Source: Pedobacter schmidteae (lineage in GTDB: Bacteria; Bacteroidota; Bacteroidia; Sphingobacteriales; Sphingobacteriaceae). Taken from it: DNA of 64,000 bases. The notes beneath the pieces were generated by a model. The model ran no database searches, was not told the origin of the DNA, and saw only the letters and a program-made list of their open reading frames with translations. The DNA lies in NCBI GenBank assembly GCA_945901155.1, contig CAMDKO010000002.1, positions 1 through 64,000 on the forward strand. The letters are read 5' to 3'. Below are positions 40,883 through 50,974 of this stretch, piece by piece. A program made the translations under genes and the position numbers. The stretch's first letter is position 1. Each line of letters begins with the position of its first letter.

Positions 40883-41983
40883 ATGCGGGGACATGCATTT
40901 TCAAAATTTATTCCGAATGAGCTTCCAAAAGGAGGCTTTGATGAATTATTGAAGCTATTTCTCGAGCTGCTGAATTACACAGCAGGTGATGCGAATGAGG
41001 CTATTGCCTGGCTAAACGAACTAGACAAACAGTACAAACTCACTACCGATGAGTATGGAATGGGCGATTTCATTGATGACCTAAAGAAGAAAGGCTATTT
41101 GGGTGATGACGACAAAAACCCCGGAGGTTTAAAAATAACTTCAAAAACTGAACAAAGTATCAGAAAATCTGCACTCGAAGAAATTTTTGGACAGCTGAAA
41201 AAATCTGGAAAAGGAGGCCATAACACTAATATTTCAGGGATCGGTGAGGAGAAAAATGCAGACAGAAGAGAGTATCAATTTGGCGATAGCGTTGACCAAA
41301 TCGACATGACCGCATCTATTCACAATGCACAGATCAATCATGGTATTGGTGATTTTTCAATGACCGAAAAAGATCTTGAAGTTGAAGAAAAAGACTATAA
41401 AACCATTACTTCTACAGTACTGATGATTGACATTTCTCATTCCATGATTTTGTACGGAGAAGATAGGATTACCCCTGCAAAAAAAGTAGCGATGGCACTC
41501 GCAGAACTAATCAGAACTAAATATCCAAAAGATACCCTAGACATTGTTGTATTCGGCAATGATGCCTGGACCATTACCATAAAAGAACTGCCTTATTTAC
41601 AGGTAGGGCCATATTATACTAATACTTATGCAGGTCTGGAACTTGCCGTCGATTTATTAAGGAGAAGAAAAACTCATAATAAACAAATATTCATGATCAC
41701 CGATGGTAAACCTACCTGTTTAAAGGAAGGCAACAAATACTATAAGAACAGTGTAGGATTAGACCGCAAGGTGGTTAATAAAACCTTGAATATGGCTGCC
41801 CAATGCAAACGTCTTAGTATACCTATAACTACTTTCATGATTGCACAAGATCCTTATTTACAGCAGTTTGTAAGGCAGTTCACTGAAATAAACGGAGGAA
41901 GAGCATTTTACAGTTCACTTAAAGGACTGGGAGAATATATTTTTGAAGATTACATTAAGAACAGAAGAAGAACCATTAGATAG
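40883..41983 (+). CDS. VWA domain protein, partner of a MoxR-like ATPase
   Basis: MIDAS-like MIDISHSM; FMITDGKPT; 11-nt gap to AAA+ gene. Confidence 0.88.
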   Translation: MRGHAFSKFIPNELPKGGFDELLKLFLELLNYTAGDANEAIAWLNELDKQYKLTTDEYGMGDFIDDLKKKGYLGDDDKNPGGLKITSKTEQSIRKSALEEIFGQLKKSGKGGHNTNISGIGEEKNADRREYQFGDSVDQIDMTASIHNAQINHGIGDFSMTEKDLEVEEKDYKTITSTVLMIDISHSMILYGEDRITPAKKVAMALAELIRTKYPKDTLDIVVFGNDAWTITIKELPYLQVGPYYTNTYAGLELAVDLLRRRKTHNKQIFMITDGKPTCLKEGNKYYKNSVGLDRKVVNKTLNMAAQCKRLSIPITTFMIAQDPYLQQFVRQFTEINGGRAFYSSLKGLGEYIFEDYIKNRRRTIR

Positions 41984-41994
41984 AATTTCAATTT

Positions 41995-43506
41995 ATGAAT
42001 TTGCTGAAGATAAATACACTTAAAGAGCTCCGTGAATCTGGATATATTTCCCGTTCAGTTAAAGAAGAACTGCGCGAAAACCTAATTAGGGAGCTGAAAA
42101 ATAAAAACACCGTTTTAGAAGGCATCATTGGCTATGAGGATACCGTTATTCCTGATCTTCAAACCGCCATTTTATCTCAGCATAATATTTTGCTTCTGGG
42201 CTTACGAGGTCAGGCAAAAACACGTATTGCACGATTGATGATCAATTTATTAGATGAATATGTTCCCTATATTGAAGGTTCCGAACTATTTGAAGATCCT
42301 TTAAATCCTATTTCCTGGTTCGGACATCATATTTTAGAAATTAAAGGAGAAGATACTCCAGTAGCATGGCTTCATCGTTCTGAACGTTACACAGAAAAAC
42401 TAGCGACCCCAGATGTTACTGTGGCCGATCTTATTGGCGATGTTGACCCGATCAAGGCAGCAACATTAAAACTAACGTATTCAGATGAGCGTGTGATCCA
42501 TTTCGGACTGATTCCTCGCGCTCATAGGGGAATTTTTGTGATCAATGAACTTCCTGATCTTCAGGCTCGTATTCAAGTTGCTCTGTTTAACATTCTGCAG
42601 GAAAAAGACATACAGATCAGAGGGTTTAAACTTCGCCTGCCTTTAGATATTCAGTTCGTTTTTACTGCGAATCCGGAAGATTATACGAATAGAGGATCTA
42701 TTGTGACGCCTTTAAAAGACAGGATAGAAAGCCAAATATTAACGCATTACCCCCGCAGCATAGATATTTCGAGGAAAATTACGCAACAGGAAGCCAAAAT
42801 CACTGCTTCACAGCGTACAAGTATTGAAGCTGACGGATTGGTTAAAGATTTGGTTGAACAAATTGCATTTGAAGCCCGTGATTCTGAATATATCGACAAA
42901 AAATCAGGTGTTTCGGCAAGGCTTACCATTTCTGCCTATGAGAATCTGATCAGCAATGCAGAAAGAAGAATGCTGCTGAATGGTGAAAAAAGTACTTTTG
43001 TCAGAATATCAGATTTCCTGGGAGTGATTCCAGCAATAACCGGAAAAATCGAACTTGTTTATGAAGGTGAACTGGAAGGTCCGAGCAAGGTTGCCAATAT
43101 TCTATTAGGTAAAGCAATAAAAACGCTTATGATCACCTATTTCCCTGATCCGGAAAAGTTAAAAAAGGCAAAATCGATCAATCCTTATGCTGACATTATT
43201 AGCTGGTTTGCTGCAGGCAATACGATCAGCCTTATTGATGATCTATCATTAGGAGAGTATAAAAAATCATTAGAATCTGTTCCTGGCCTAAAAAATGTAA
43301 TAAAACAATTCCATCCGCGTCTAAGTGATAACCAGAAGGTATTACTGATGGAATTCCTACTTCATGGGCTAGCTGAATTCTCCTTGATCAATAAATCTTT
43401 TCTGGATAAAGGGTTCAGCTTTGCAGACATGTTTAACAGCCTGTTTAGTCAGGAGTTTGAAAATGATGAAGATGAGGATTATAATGATGATAAGGGACGA
43501 TATTAA
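41995..43506 (+). CDS. MoxR/magnesium-chelatase-like AAA+ ATPase
   Basis: Walker A LLGLRGQAKTR; Walker B-like GIFVINELPDL; FTANPEDYTNRG; PLKDRIESQI. Confidence 0.9.
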   Translation: MNLLKINTLKELRESGYISRSVKEELRENLIRELKNKNTVLEGIIGYEDTVIPDLQTAILSQHNILLLGLRGQAKTRIARLMINLLDEYVPYIEGSELFEDPLNPISWFGHHILEIKGEDTPVAWLHRSERYTEKLATPDVTVADLIGDVDPIKAATLKLTYSDERVIHFGLIPRAHRGIFVINELPDLQARIQVALFNILQEKDIQIRGFKLRLPLDIQFVFTANPEDYTNRGSIVTPLKDRIESQILTHYPRSIDISRKITQQEAKITASQRTSIEADGLVKDLVEQIAFEARDSEYIDKKSGVSARLTISAYENLISNAERRMLLNGEKSTFVRISDFLGVIPAITGKIELVYEGELEGPSKVANILLGKAIKTLMITYFPDPEKLKKAKSINPYADIISWFAAGNTISLIDDLSLGEYKKSLESVPGLKNVIKQFHPRLSDNQKVLLMEFLLHGLAEFSLINKSFLDKGFSFADMFNSLFSQEFENDEDEDYNDDKGRY

Positions 43507-43541
43507 TACCCCCTGCTCACAGAATAAAAAATTACTAATTA

Positions 43542-44807
43542 ATGGGAAATCGGATTTTAGGATTAATAGTGATCAGCATTCTGCTGATCATTATTGATAT
43601 TTATATTTACAGAGCTGTTCAATCAGTAAGCTGGAAATGGAAGAATAACAAATACTTATCATTCACTTATATTTGGTGGGGTTATACCTTGTTACTGATA
43701 ATAGGAGTATTTATCAGTATATTTTTTAATATAAAATTCCTCCTCCGATCTATCATTTTGGTTATTTTCTTTCTGACCTTTGTATCTAAGATATTCATTC
43801 TTCCATTTTTAATTACCGACGACCTGCGCAGGGGCTTTATCTGGATCAAAAGGAAGCTTAAAAGCAAAGCTAGAGATGAAAAAAGTGTGGATAGTAACAA
43901 TCAGGGAAACATTCCAAGATCAGAATTTATAATCAAGGCAGGAACGCTTGTTGCCGCATTACCATTAGCATCCTTAACCTATGGTGTTGTTTCTAGTGCC
44001 TACGATTATCGTATAAAACGAAAAACAATTTTTTTACCAAACCTTCCAAAAGCTTTTGATGGAATTACTTTAGGCCAGCTCTCTGACATTCACTCAGGAA
44101 GCTTTTACGATAAAAAAGCCGTATTGGGTGGTGTAGAAATGTTACTTAAAGAGAAACCTGAACTTATTTTTTTTACTGGTGATCTGGTGAATAATTTGGC
44201 ATCAGAGATGAGAGATTATCAGGATATTTTCTCAAAAGTAAAAGCCCCCCTCGGAGTATATTCAATTCTTGGGAATCATGATTATGGAGATTACTTTTTT
44301 GGAAAGGGAGGCTCAACTGCCAAATCTAAAAACCTAGCTGATGTTAAGATAACTCATAAAAACATGGGATGGGATCTTCTACTAAACGAAAACAGGAGAA
44401 TAAAAATAGAAGGCGAAGAAATTGCAATTCTGGGTATTGAAAACTGGGGGGTTGGCAGATTCGCAAAATACGGGCAGATGGATAAGGCGATTATAAACAC
44501 AGATGATGTTCCGGTTAAACTACTTTTATCGCACGATCCATCGCATTGGAGGGCACAGGTACTCCCTGAATATCCACAGATTGATGCCATGTTCAGCGGA
44601 CACACTCATGGAATGCAATTCGGGATTGTTACCGAAAAATTTCAGTGGAGCCCTGCAAAATATGTCTATAAAGAATGGGCTGGACTTTATCAAGAAGGTG
44701 CTCAGCAATTATATGTAAATGTTGGATACGGCTTCTTGGGCTATCCTGGCCGCGTAGGAATGTTACCTGAAATTACGATATTTGAATTGCGGCGGAGCAA
44801 TTCATGA
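43542..44807 (+). CDS. Membrane-anchored metallophosphoesterase
   Basis: N-terminal TMs, then LGQLSDIHSGSF, FFTGDLVNN, GNHDYGD, SGHTHGMQ. Confidence 0.94.
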   Translation: MGNRILGLIVISILLIIIDIYIYRAVQSVSWKWKNNKYLSFTYIWWGYTLLLIIGVFISIFFNIKFLLRSIILVIFFLTFVSKIFILPFLITDDLRRGFIWIKRKLKSKARDEKSVDSNNQGNIPRSEFIIKAGTLVAALPLASLTYGVVSSAYDYRIKRKTIFLPNLPKAFDGITLGQLSDIHSGSFYDKKAVLGGVEMLLKEKPELIFFTGDLVNNLASEMRDYQDIFSKVKAPLGVYSILGNHDYGDYFFGKGGSTAKSKNLADVKITHKNMGWDLLLNENRRIKIEGEEIAILGIENWGVGRFAKYGQMDKAIINTDDVPVKLLLSHDPSHWRAQVLPEYPQIDAMFSGHTHGMQFGIVTEKFQWSPAKYVYKEWAGLYQEGAQQLYVNVGYGFLGYPGRVGMLPEITIFELRRSNS

Positions 44808-44824
44808 TCTGATTCCGGGTTCAA

Positions 44825-45706
44825 TTGATGAACAAATACCTCTGGCAAACACTAGATTTTCTATTGTATAGCAATATTTTTATTGCTTTATGTGCAGTAT
44901 CTCAGGGTTTGGTAACTTACTGGCTCATACAGGCCAAACCTGAACCGTATGTATTAGGTCTCTTATTCTGCTCTACCCTGGCTCTCTACAATTTTAGTAT
45001 ACTGCTTTCAAAACCTGAAAAACCAGAGATTTCGAGATTCCAAAGAGTTAGATGGATATTTTCACATTATCGGCTAATGATTACCCTAACAATCATTTCA
45101 GCGATCGCAATAATCCCATTGAGCTTTTTTTTGAATAATTCTTCTAACATACTTCTAATTGGATTGGGTCTTATATCTATTGCCTATAACCTGCCCATTT
45201 TTTCTATTGATGATAAACGATTTAGCCTTCGCAATATTCCCGGAATAAAGCTTTTTATTATCGCTATGGTTTGGGCAGCAAGTTGTGTGCTCCTCCCGAT
45301 CCTTACAATAGAGGGGACTAATTCTGTGACAATTACGCTAAATGAAACGATACTATTATTTTCAATGCATTTTTTTTTCATTGCCGCTATTACAGTTCCA
45401 TTTGATATACGAGATATTTTTCAAGATAAAAGCAACCAGTTGAAAACCATTCCCGTAATTTTCGGTGAAAAAAAATCATTACTGATTTGCCAGGTATTAC
45501 TGGCATCCTACCTGTTACTTTTGTTTAACTTTACTGAAAAGATTGACGGAAATTTTTTTGCACTCAGTTTGACCATATTTGTATCTGGCTGGCTTATTTT
45601 GAAATCGAAATGGAAGAAAAATGAATATTATTACTTTCTTTTTCTAGATGGAACAATGATTCTCCAATTAATTATGCTACTCATATTTAGTACTATTCCA
45701 TTATGA
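44825..45706 (+). CDS. Divergent UbiA-like membrane protein
   Basis: Multi-TM; second UbiA-like motif PFDIRDIFQDKSNQLKTIPVIFG; first Asp motif not evident. Confidence 0.6.
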   Translation: MMNKYLWQTLDFLLYSNIFIALCAVSQGLVTYWLIQAKPEPYVLGLLFCSTLALYNFSILLSKPEKPEISRFQRVRWIFSHYRLMITLTIISAIAIIPLSFFLNNSSNILLIGLGLISIAYNLPIFSIDDKRFSLRNIPGIKLFIIAMVWAASCVLLPILTIEGTNSVTITLNETILLFSMHFFFIAAITVPFDIRDIFQDKSNQLKTIPVIFGEKKSLLICQVLLASYLLLLFNFTEKIDGNFFALSLTIFVSGWLILKSKWKKNEYYYFLFLDGTMILQLIMLLIFSTIPL

Positions 45707-46362
45707 AGAACATTGATATTATTTCCATAAACATTCTTGGCAAAGCTGAGCTTTTGGTATCAGATCATCAAAAAGCGATGACAGCATTTAGAAAAATAGC
45801 CATACAAGCTGAAGGAATTAAATTAGAACATACAGGTTTTTTGGGTGATATGGTCAAGAATACTAAACACCACGGCGGAAATGATAAGGCAATATGCTGC
45901 TATAATGCCGACCATTTTGAGAAATGGAAAAATGAGCTGGGATTCGACCTTACACAAGGAGCATTTGGCGAAAACCTGACTTTGCAAGGAGAAAATGCAC
46001 ATGAGCGCCATGTTTATATCGGCGACCGCTATCAATTAGGCGAGGCAATAGTGGAAGTATCAGAACCCCGCGGACCATGCTATATGATTGGCATCAGGTA
46101 TAACTATAAGGAATTTCCAGTGCATCTTCAAACATCAGGGCTTACCGGCTATTACCTAAGAACAATACAACCTGGCTTTGTTAAAAAAACTGACCAGCTG
46201 GTCCACTTGAGTTCACACCCCGAAAAAATATCTGTCATGGATGTGAATTATGTACGCTATCACGATCAAGAAAATAAGGAATGGATAGAGCGCTTAGTTA
46301 ACCTGAATGAACTAACTGAGGAATGGCGGATGATGTTTGAAAAGAGACTCGTCAAATTATAG
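45703..46362 (+). CDS. MOSC domain protein (YiiM-like)
   Basis: KHHGGNDKAICCYNADHFEKW, GAFGENLTLQG, EPRGPCYMI. Confidence 0.92.
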   Translation: MKNIDIISINILGKAELLVSDHQKAMTAFRKIAIQAEGIKLEHTGFLGDMVKNTKHHGGNDKAICCYNADHFEKWKNELGFDLTQGAFGENLTLQGENAHERHVYIGDRYQLGEAIVEVSEPRGPCYMIGIRYNYKEFPVHLQTSGLTGYYLRTIQPGFVKKTDQLVHLSSHPEKISVMDVNYVRYHDQENKEWIERLVNLNELTEEWRMMFEKRLVKL

Positions 46363-46422
46363 TATAAGCCAATTATTAATAAGAGTACCAGGTCTTGACC
46401 TCCTGTATTCTGATAGAGTTGT

Positions 46423-47112
46423 TTACTCAATCACAAACTTATAGCCTACTCCACGCACAGTTTGCATAAAATGAGGTCTATCAGGATTACTTTCAATTTT
46501 TTTCCGTAAGCGCACAATATGCATGTCTAGCGTTCGAGTATTCACATCAGAGTTATAGCCCCAAACAACCATCATTAACTCATCACGATTGATAACTTGA
46601 TTGGCATTTTTTAAAAAATAAAGGAGAATCCTATTTTCCAGAATGGTAAGCTCAATCTTTTTATTTTCACGCAACAATGAATGCTTGTTCGGATGATGTT
46701 CCATATTGCCGAACTTATAGACTTCAGATTTTTCGTTATTGATTACGAATTTAACTTTGTTGTCAATTAAAGCTACCAGAACATCCATGTTAAATGGTTT
46801 GGTCACATAATCTGAAACTCCAAAACTGTAGGCATCAATTTTATCAATATCCTGCGACTTGGCAGTAACCATAATGATCAAATTATCAAAACCTAGCTTT
46901 CTAACATTCTGACAAATCTCAGAACCTTGTTTGGTAGGCAACATCCAGTCAAGCAGTACAATATCCGGCTGTTCTATCATAATCAACTCCTCTGCAATCT
47001 GCCCGTCTGAAGCTTCTACTACTTTATAACCCTCGGCCTGCAAACGATGTACTACCAGGAATCTTAAATTTTCATCATCCTCAATAACGGCAATCTTAAT
47101 TTCTTTTTGCAT
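46423..47112 (-). CDS. OmpR-family response regulator
   Basis: Receiver domain (VIEDDENLRFLV, PDIVLLDWMLP, VTKPFN) and winged-helix C-terminus (RTLDMHIVRLRKKIE). Confidence 0.95.
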   Translation of the reverse strand: MQKEIKIAVIEDDENLRFLVVHRLQAEGYKVVEASDGQIAEELIMIEQPDIVLLDWMLPTKQGSEICQNVRKLGFDNLIIMVTAKSQDIDKIDAYSFGVSDYVTKPFNMDVLVALIDNKVKFVINNEKSEVYKFGNMEHHPNKHSLLRENKKIELTILENRILLYFLKNANQVINRDELMMVVWGYNSDVNTRTLDMHIVRLRKKIESNPDRPHFMQTVRGVGYKFVIE

Positions 47113-47114
47113 AA

Positions 47115-48788
47115 TTATATATCGTAAGGCAATTCTATTGTAAATTCAGATCCCTTTCCAAAAACACTCACCACCGCTATTGATCCGCTCATAAATTTAA
47201 CCAGTTCTTTACAGAATGCCAAACCTAGGCCCACACTACCCTGCTGGTTATATTCATTTTGAACTCTGAAAAATTTTTTAAATATGTTATTTATATCCTT
47301 AGCTGGAATACCGATTCCATGATCTGAAAATTTCAAAACAAGCTGCTTTTTAACTTTAACAATACTGATCTTTAAAATTTTATTTTCGGGTCTTGAGTAT
47401 TTATAGGCATTGTCAATCAGGTTTTGAAAAATACTACCCAATAATACCGGATCAGATTTAAAATATTCAACACCTTCAATATCACAGCTAATATCAAAGA
47501 TAGGATACTTCAATTGGTAACTGTCAATTAAATTCTGGCAAAACACCTCCAGGTTAATGTTTTCTAGGTTAATTTTGATTGCTTTATTCTCTATTTGGGT
47601 GAACGAAAGCAACTTATTCATCAGGTCATTAAGCTTATCGGCCTCTTCATCTAATATCTTTCCATAATGCAGCCTTTCTTTGTCTGAGAGTGTTGAAGCA
47701 CTCCTGATATTATTGCCTGCTATCTTGATCACACTAACAGGAGTTTTAAACTCATGGGTCAGATTGTTTATGAAATCATATTGAAGCTTAAATAGCTTAC
47801 TGTTTATATTCAGATTTCTAAATATTAAATAGGCAATTAAAACCAGTATGAAATAGGAAACAAATAATCCACCGGCAATTGGCATGAACCTGGTATTAAT
47901 CTCCTTCTGCAAAAAACTTTTACTTGAACTGTAATACAATTTATAATCAGAAAAAGGCCCCGATAAAGGAAGGTCATTACTGATGATATCTGAATTATTT
48001 TCAAGTGACTCATAAACCAGTTGTTTAATAGTTATAGATTGATATAATTCAGGTCTCGTATTCTTTATTTTTAGCTTGAGCGGATCTAGATAGAAGGAAA
48101 ACATGTCTAATTCGTAAACCGGTGAGAACTTCTGTTGAGTTTTCATCAGGTCTTTGTAGATTTTTAACTCCTCCCGTCTTGGGATATTCAGGTAGGTGAT
48201 TCTTTGAGACATTATGCTGTAAAAGACATTAAATCGATCAGAATCGCTGAGAGCACGGGTCGTGTCTGCCGACTCAATAAAACCGCTGAATTTAATCGCC
48301 ATTTTATTGAATTCATCATTTGTTTTTAAAGAAAAAGTATTGCTTGGCTGGCCCCTTTTAAACAATACTATTGAATCTTGATCAAGATTCCTGGCAAATT
48401 GATAAACCGCTTTAGAGCCTAAAGAAAAATTATTAACCCGTATTCCATCTGGAATAGTATGATTACTAATTGCTGCATCATAAAAAACAACACGATCAAC
48501 AAAGTTGAATTTGGTAAAAATTTTGTCAATATACTTTGCTGCCTGTGCCGAATCCAAAAACCCCTGATAGAATGAAATTTCAGGAATCTTATTTTGAAAA
48601 AAATCATCATAAGGTTTAATAGTCTCTTCCAGAACCTCAATTTTCTGAGAAGCAAATTCATTCTCAACATACTTGCTAGTGAGTTTATAGGCCAGGAATA
48701 ATGCTCCACCAAGCGCAGCTGTAATTAGAATTAGGAAAATTATAACCAGAGAAAAATTTTTACGATAAGTTTGCTGATATTCCTTCAT
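47115..48788 (-). CDS. Membrane sensor histidine kinase
   Basis: Two TMs, H-box LTHEFKTPVSVIK, N box NLIDNAYKYS, G boxes FSDHGIGIP and GSVGLGLAFCK. Confidence 0.95.
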   Translation of the reverse strand: MKEYQQTYRKNFSLVIIFLILITAALGGALFLAYKLTSKYVENEFASQKIEVLEETIKPYDDFFQNKIPEISFYQGFLDSAQAAKYIDKIFTKFNFVDRVVFYDAAISNHTIPDGIRVNNFSLGSKAVYQFARNLDQDSIVLFKRGQPSNTFSLKTNDEFNKMAIKFSGFIESADTTRALSDSDRFNVFYSIMSQRITYLNIPRREELKIYKDLMKTQQKFSPVYELDMFSFYLDPLKLKIKNTRPELYQSITIKQLVYESLENNSDIISNDLPLSGPFSDYKLYYSSSKSFLQKEINTRFMPIAGGLFVSYFILVLIAYLIFRNLNINSKLFKLQYDFINNLTHEFKTPVSVIKIAGNNIRSASTLSDKERLHYGKILDEEADKLNDLMNKLLSFTQIENKAIKINLENINLEVFCQNLIDSYQLKYPIFDISCDIEGVEYFKSDPVLLGSIFQNLIDNAYKYSRPENKILKISIVKVKKQLVLKFSDHGIGIPAKDINNIFKKFFRVQNEYNQQGSVGLGLAFCKELVKFMSGSIAVVSVFGKGSEFTIELPYDI

Positions 48789-48792
48789 CCCG

Positions 48793-50679
48793 TTACTTAC
48801 GGCTTAGATTTTTATCAAGAAATAGTTCAAGTTCTTTATAAAACTCAAGTCTGTTATCAATGTTTCTAAAAAAATGACCTTCGTCCTCTTTTAAAATATA
48901 AGTAACAGGAACATTTTTCTTCTTGAGTTCCTTTACAAACTGATTAGTTTCGTTCATATTCACTCTTGGATCTTTGGCACCCTGGGCGATTAAAACAGGA
49001 ACTTTTATCTTATCGGTGTGAAAAACAGGAGATACTTCCCTAAAGTAGTCTGCATCTGTTTCAGGATTCCCAACGGTTTCATAAAACATTTGTTGATAAG
49101 GCCTGAAGTAGGGTGGTATATCTTTGAGGTACGTAAATAAATTGGTAAACCCTGAATGTGATGCTCCGCAGCGATATAGTTCAGGTTGTGTAATCAGACC
49201 ATGAAGGGCTGAGAAACCTCCAAAACTTGAACCATAAATGGCGATGCGAGAAGGATCAGCTATCTTTTCTGAGATAAGCCAGCCAACTCCATCGGTGATA
49301 TCATCCTGCATCTTTCCACCCCATTCTTTAAAACCAGCAGTCCAAAATTTCTTACCATAACCTTTAGAGCCTCTGAAATTAACCTGGAACACAGCATATC
49401 CCCTATTTGCAAGAAATTGCACTTCAGAATTATAGCCCCAGCTACTTCTTGAATCAGGACCTCCATGAGGCATCACAACCACTGGAAGGTTTTTCTTTGT
49501 TCTACCTTTTGGAAGCGTTAAATAGCCATTTACGAGAAGGGAATCCCGTGTCATGAAGCTTATAGGCTTCATTTCGGCCATATCATTCACCACTAATGAA
49601 GGGTTAACATCACTTAATTTAACCAGTTTATTTTCTTTAATGGTGTATTGATAAAATGATCCTGGATTATGATCAGTGTAGGTACGAACTATGAATTTCT
49701 TTTCTGCTGAGTCAGAGCTACTCACTCGAATTTCTGTATTTGGAAAAAGCTTTTCAAGCCTATTGAAAATGCTTTTTACAGATTCATCTAAATAATGACG
49801 TTCCTTTTTCCAGGTTTCATAACCCACATAAGTTAATTTACCTTTATTGACTGAATAAATTGCTTCAGAAACATCTACATCAGGGTTACTGTAAATAGTT
49901 CGATGCTCCTTTCCCGTTTTACAATCCAATTCAACCAATGCCATCTTATCCCGATTCTTGTTTGACAAAGCATAAATAAAACTATTGTTAGCGCTAAATG
50001 CTACAGGCAAAATGCTGGTTTTGAAATTATTAGTCAAAACCGGACTGAATATTTTATTTTCACTATCACGATAGAGCAAGGTTTCATTAACTCCATCACT
50101 TGCTATTGCCATACGCAATTTACCGGAAGGATCAGAATACCACTTAGTTATATTTCCCGGATTCTCAAGTAGTAAGGATAATTTACCGGATTGAATATTT
50201 AACCTGTAGGCGTCAAATACAGTAGAATCACGCCTGTTAAGCGCAACTAATACCTGATTATCAAAAGTACGCCCTGTAGTTATTAACCTGATTTTAGCAT
50301 AGTTAAAAGGCAGCAGCTCCCTTTTATTTGTTCCATCAATTTTTACTGCAAATAATCCGGCATCTTTATCTTCGGCACCACTTTTTAAATACAGTATCTC
50401 ATTATTACTTGCCCAAAAATAATTCGAAATACTACGGTTGCTATCACATGTTAACTGGATGGTATTTTTCCCATCCCAAGTTTCTACATAAATGTGAATG
50501 CGATTATTGTCCGGCTTCAGATAGGAAATAAACTTCCCATCAGGTGATACCAGAAAAGATGTTTTAATAGGCGCACTGAAAAAATTTTCAATTGGAATTC
50601 GCTCAACTGTTCCTTCAAATGAGCAGGACACCAGAGTCAGCAATACAAATAAGAAAAAGTAATTTCTAAATACCTGCAT
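48793..50679 (-). CDS. S9 family peptidase (prolyl oligopeptidase type), probable lipoprotein
   Basis: Lipobox-like LVSC; YGSSFGGFSAL nucleophile motif; VMPHGGPDSRSSWGYN; DEGHFF. Confidence 0.93.
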   Translation of the reverse strand: MQVFRNYFFLFVLLTLVSCSFEGTVERIPIENFFSAPIKTSFLVSPDGKFISYLKPDNNRIHIYVETWDGKNTIQLTCDSNRSISNYFWASNNEILYLKSGAEDKDAGLFAVKIDGTNKRELLPFNYAKIRLITTGRTFDNQVLVALNRRDSTVFDAYRLNIQSGKLSLLLENPGNITKWYSDPSGKLRMAIASDGVNETLLYRDSENKIFSPVLTNNFKTSILPVAFSANNSFIYALSNKNRDKMALVELDCKTGKEHRTIYSNPDVDVSEAIYSVNKGKLTYVGYETWKKERHYLDESVKSIFNRLEKLFPNTEIRVSSSDSAEKKFIVRTYTDHNPGSFYQYTIKENKLVKLSDVNPSLVVNDMAEMKPISFMTRDSLLVNGYLTLPKGRTKKNLPVVVMPHGGPDSRSSWGYNSEVQFLANRGYAVFQVNFRGSKGYGKKFWTAGFKEWGGKMQDDITDGVGWLISEKIADPSRIAIYGSSFGGFSALHGLITQPELYRCGASHSGFTNLFTYLKDIPPYFRPYQQMFYETVGNPETDADYFREVSPVFHTDKIKVPVLIAQGAKDPRVNMNETNQFVKELKKKNVPVTYILKEDEGHFFRNIDNRLEFYKELELFLDKNLSRK

Positions 50680-50974
50680 TATCCAATAAATTTATTCAAA
50701 TTTCGTTCAAAAAAAATTAGTCACCTATTCGTTGCAGAAAATACTGATAAATGTTACAACGAAAAATTACTTGCGATACGTTTTGTAACTAATCTCTCAA
50801 TGTAATGATTTCCATTATAATCATAAAAAACCCATCGTAACATTTAAACTACATGACCTATTTATTGCAATATCATGAGCTAAGTGTTCTGAACTTTAAT
50901 TCAGACTTTCAGTCAAATTTAATTCCAATACCCTTAACTTTAAGGATTCAGAAATTAAGTACCCCAATTAAATC

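Noticed and set aside
40883-43506. Anti-phage defence island built on the VWA/MoxR pair
   Set aside because: Neighbours are housekeeping-type enzymes, with no nuclease, toxin or other recognisable effector; a defence role is not supported by the sequence.
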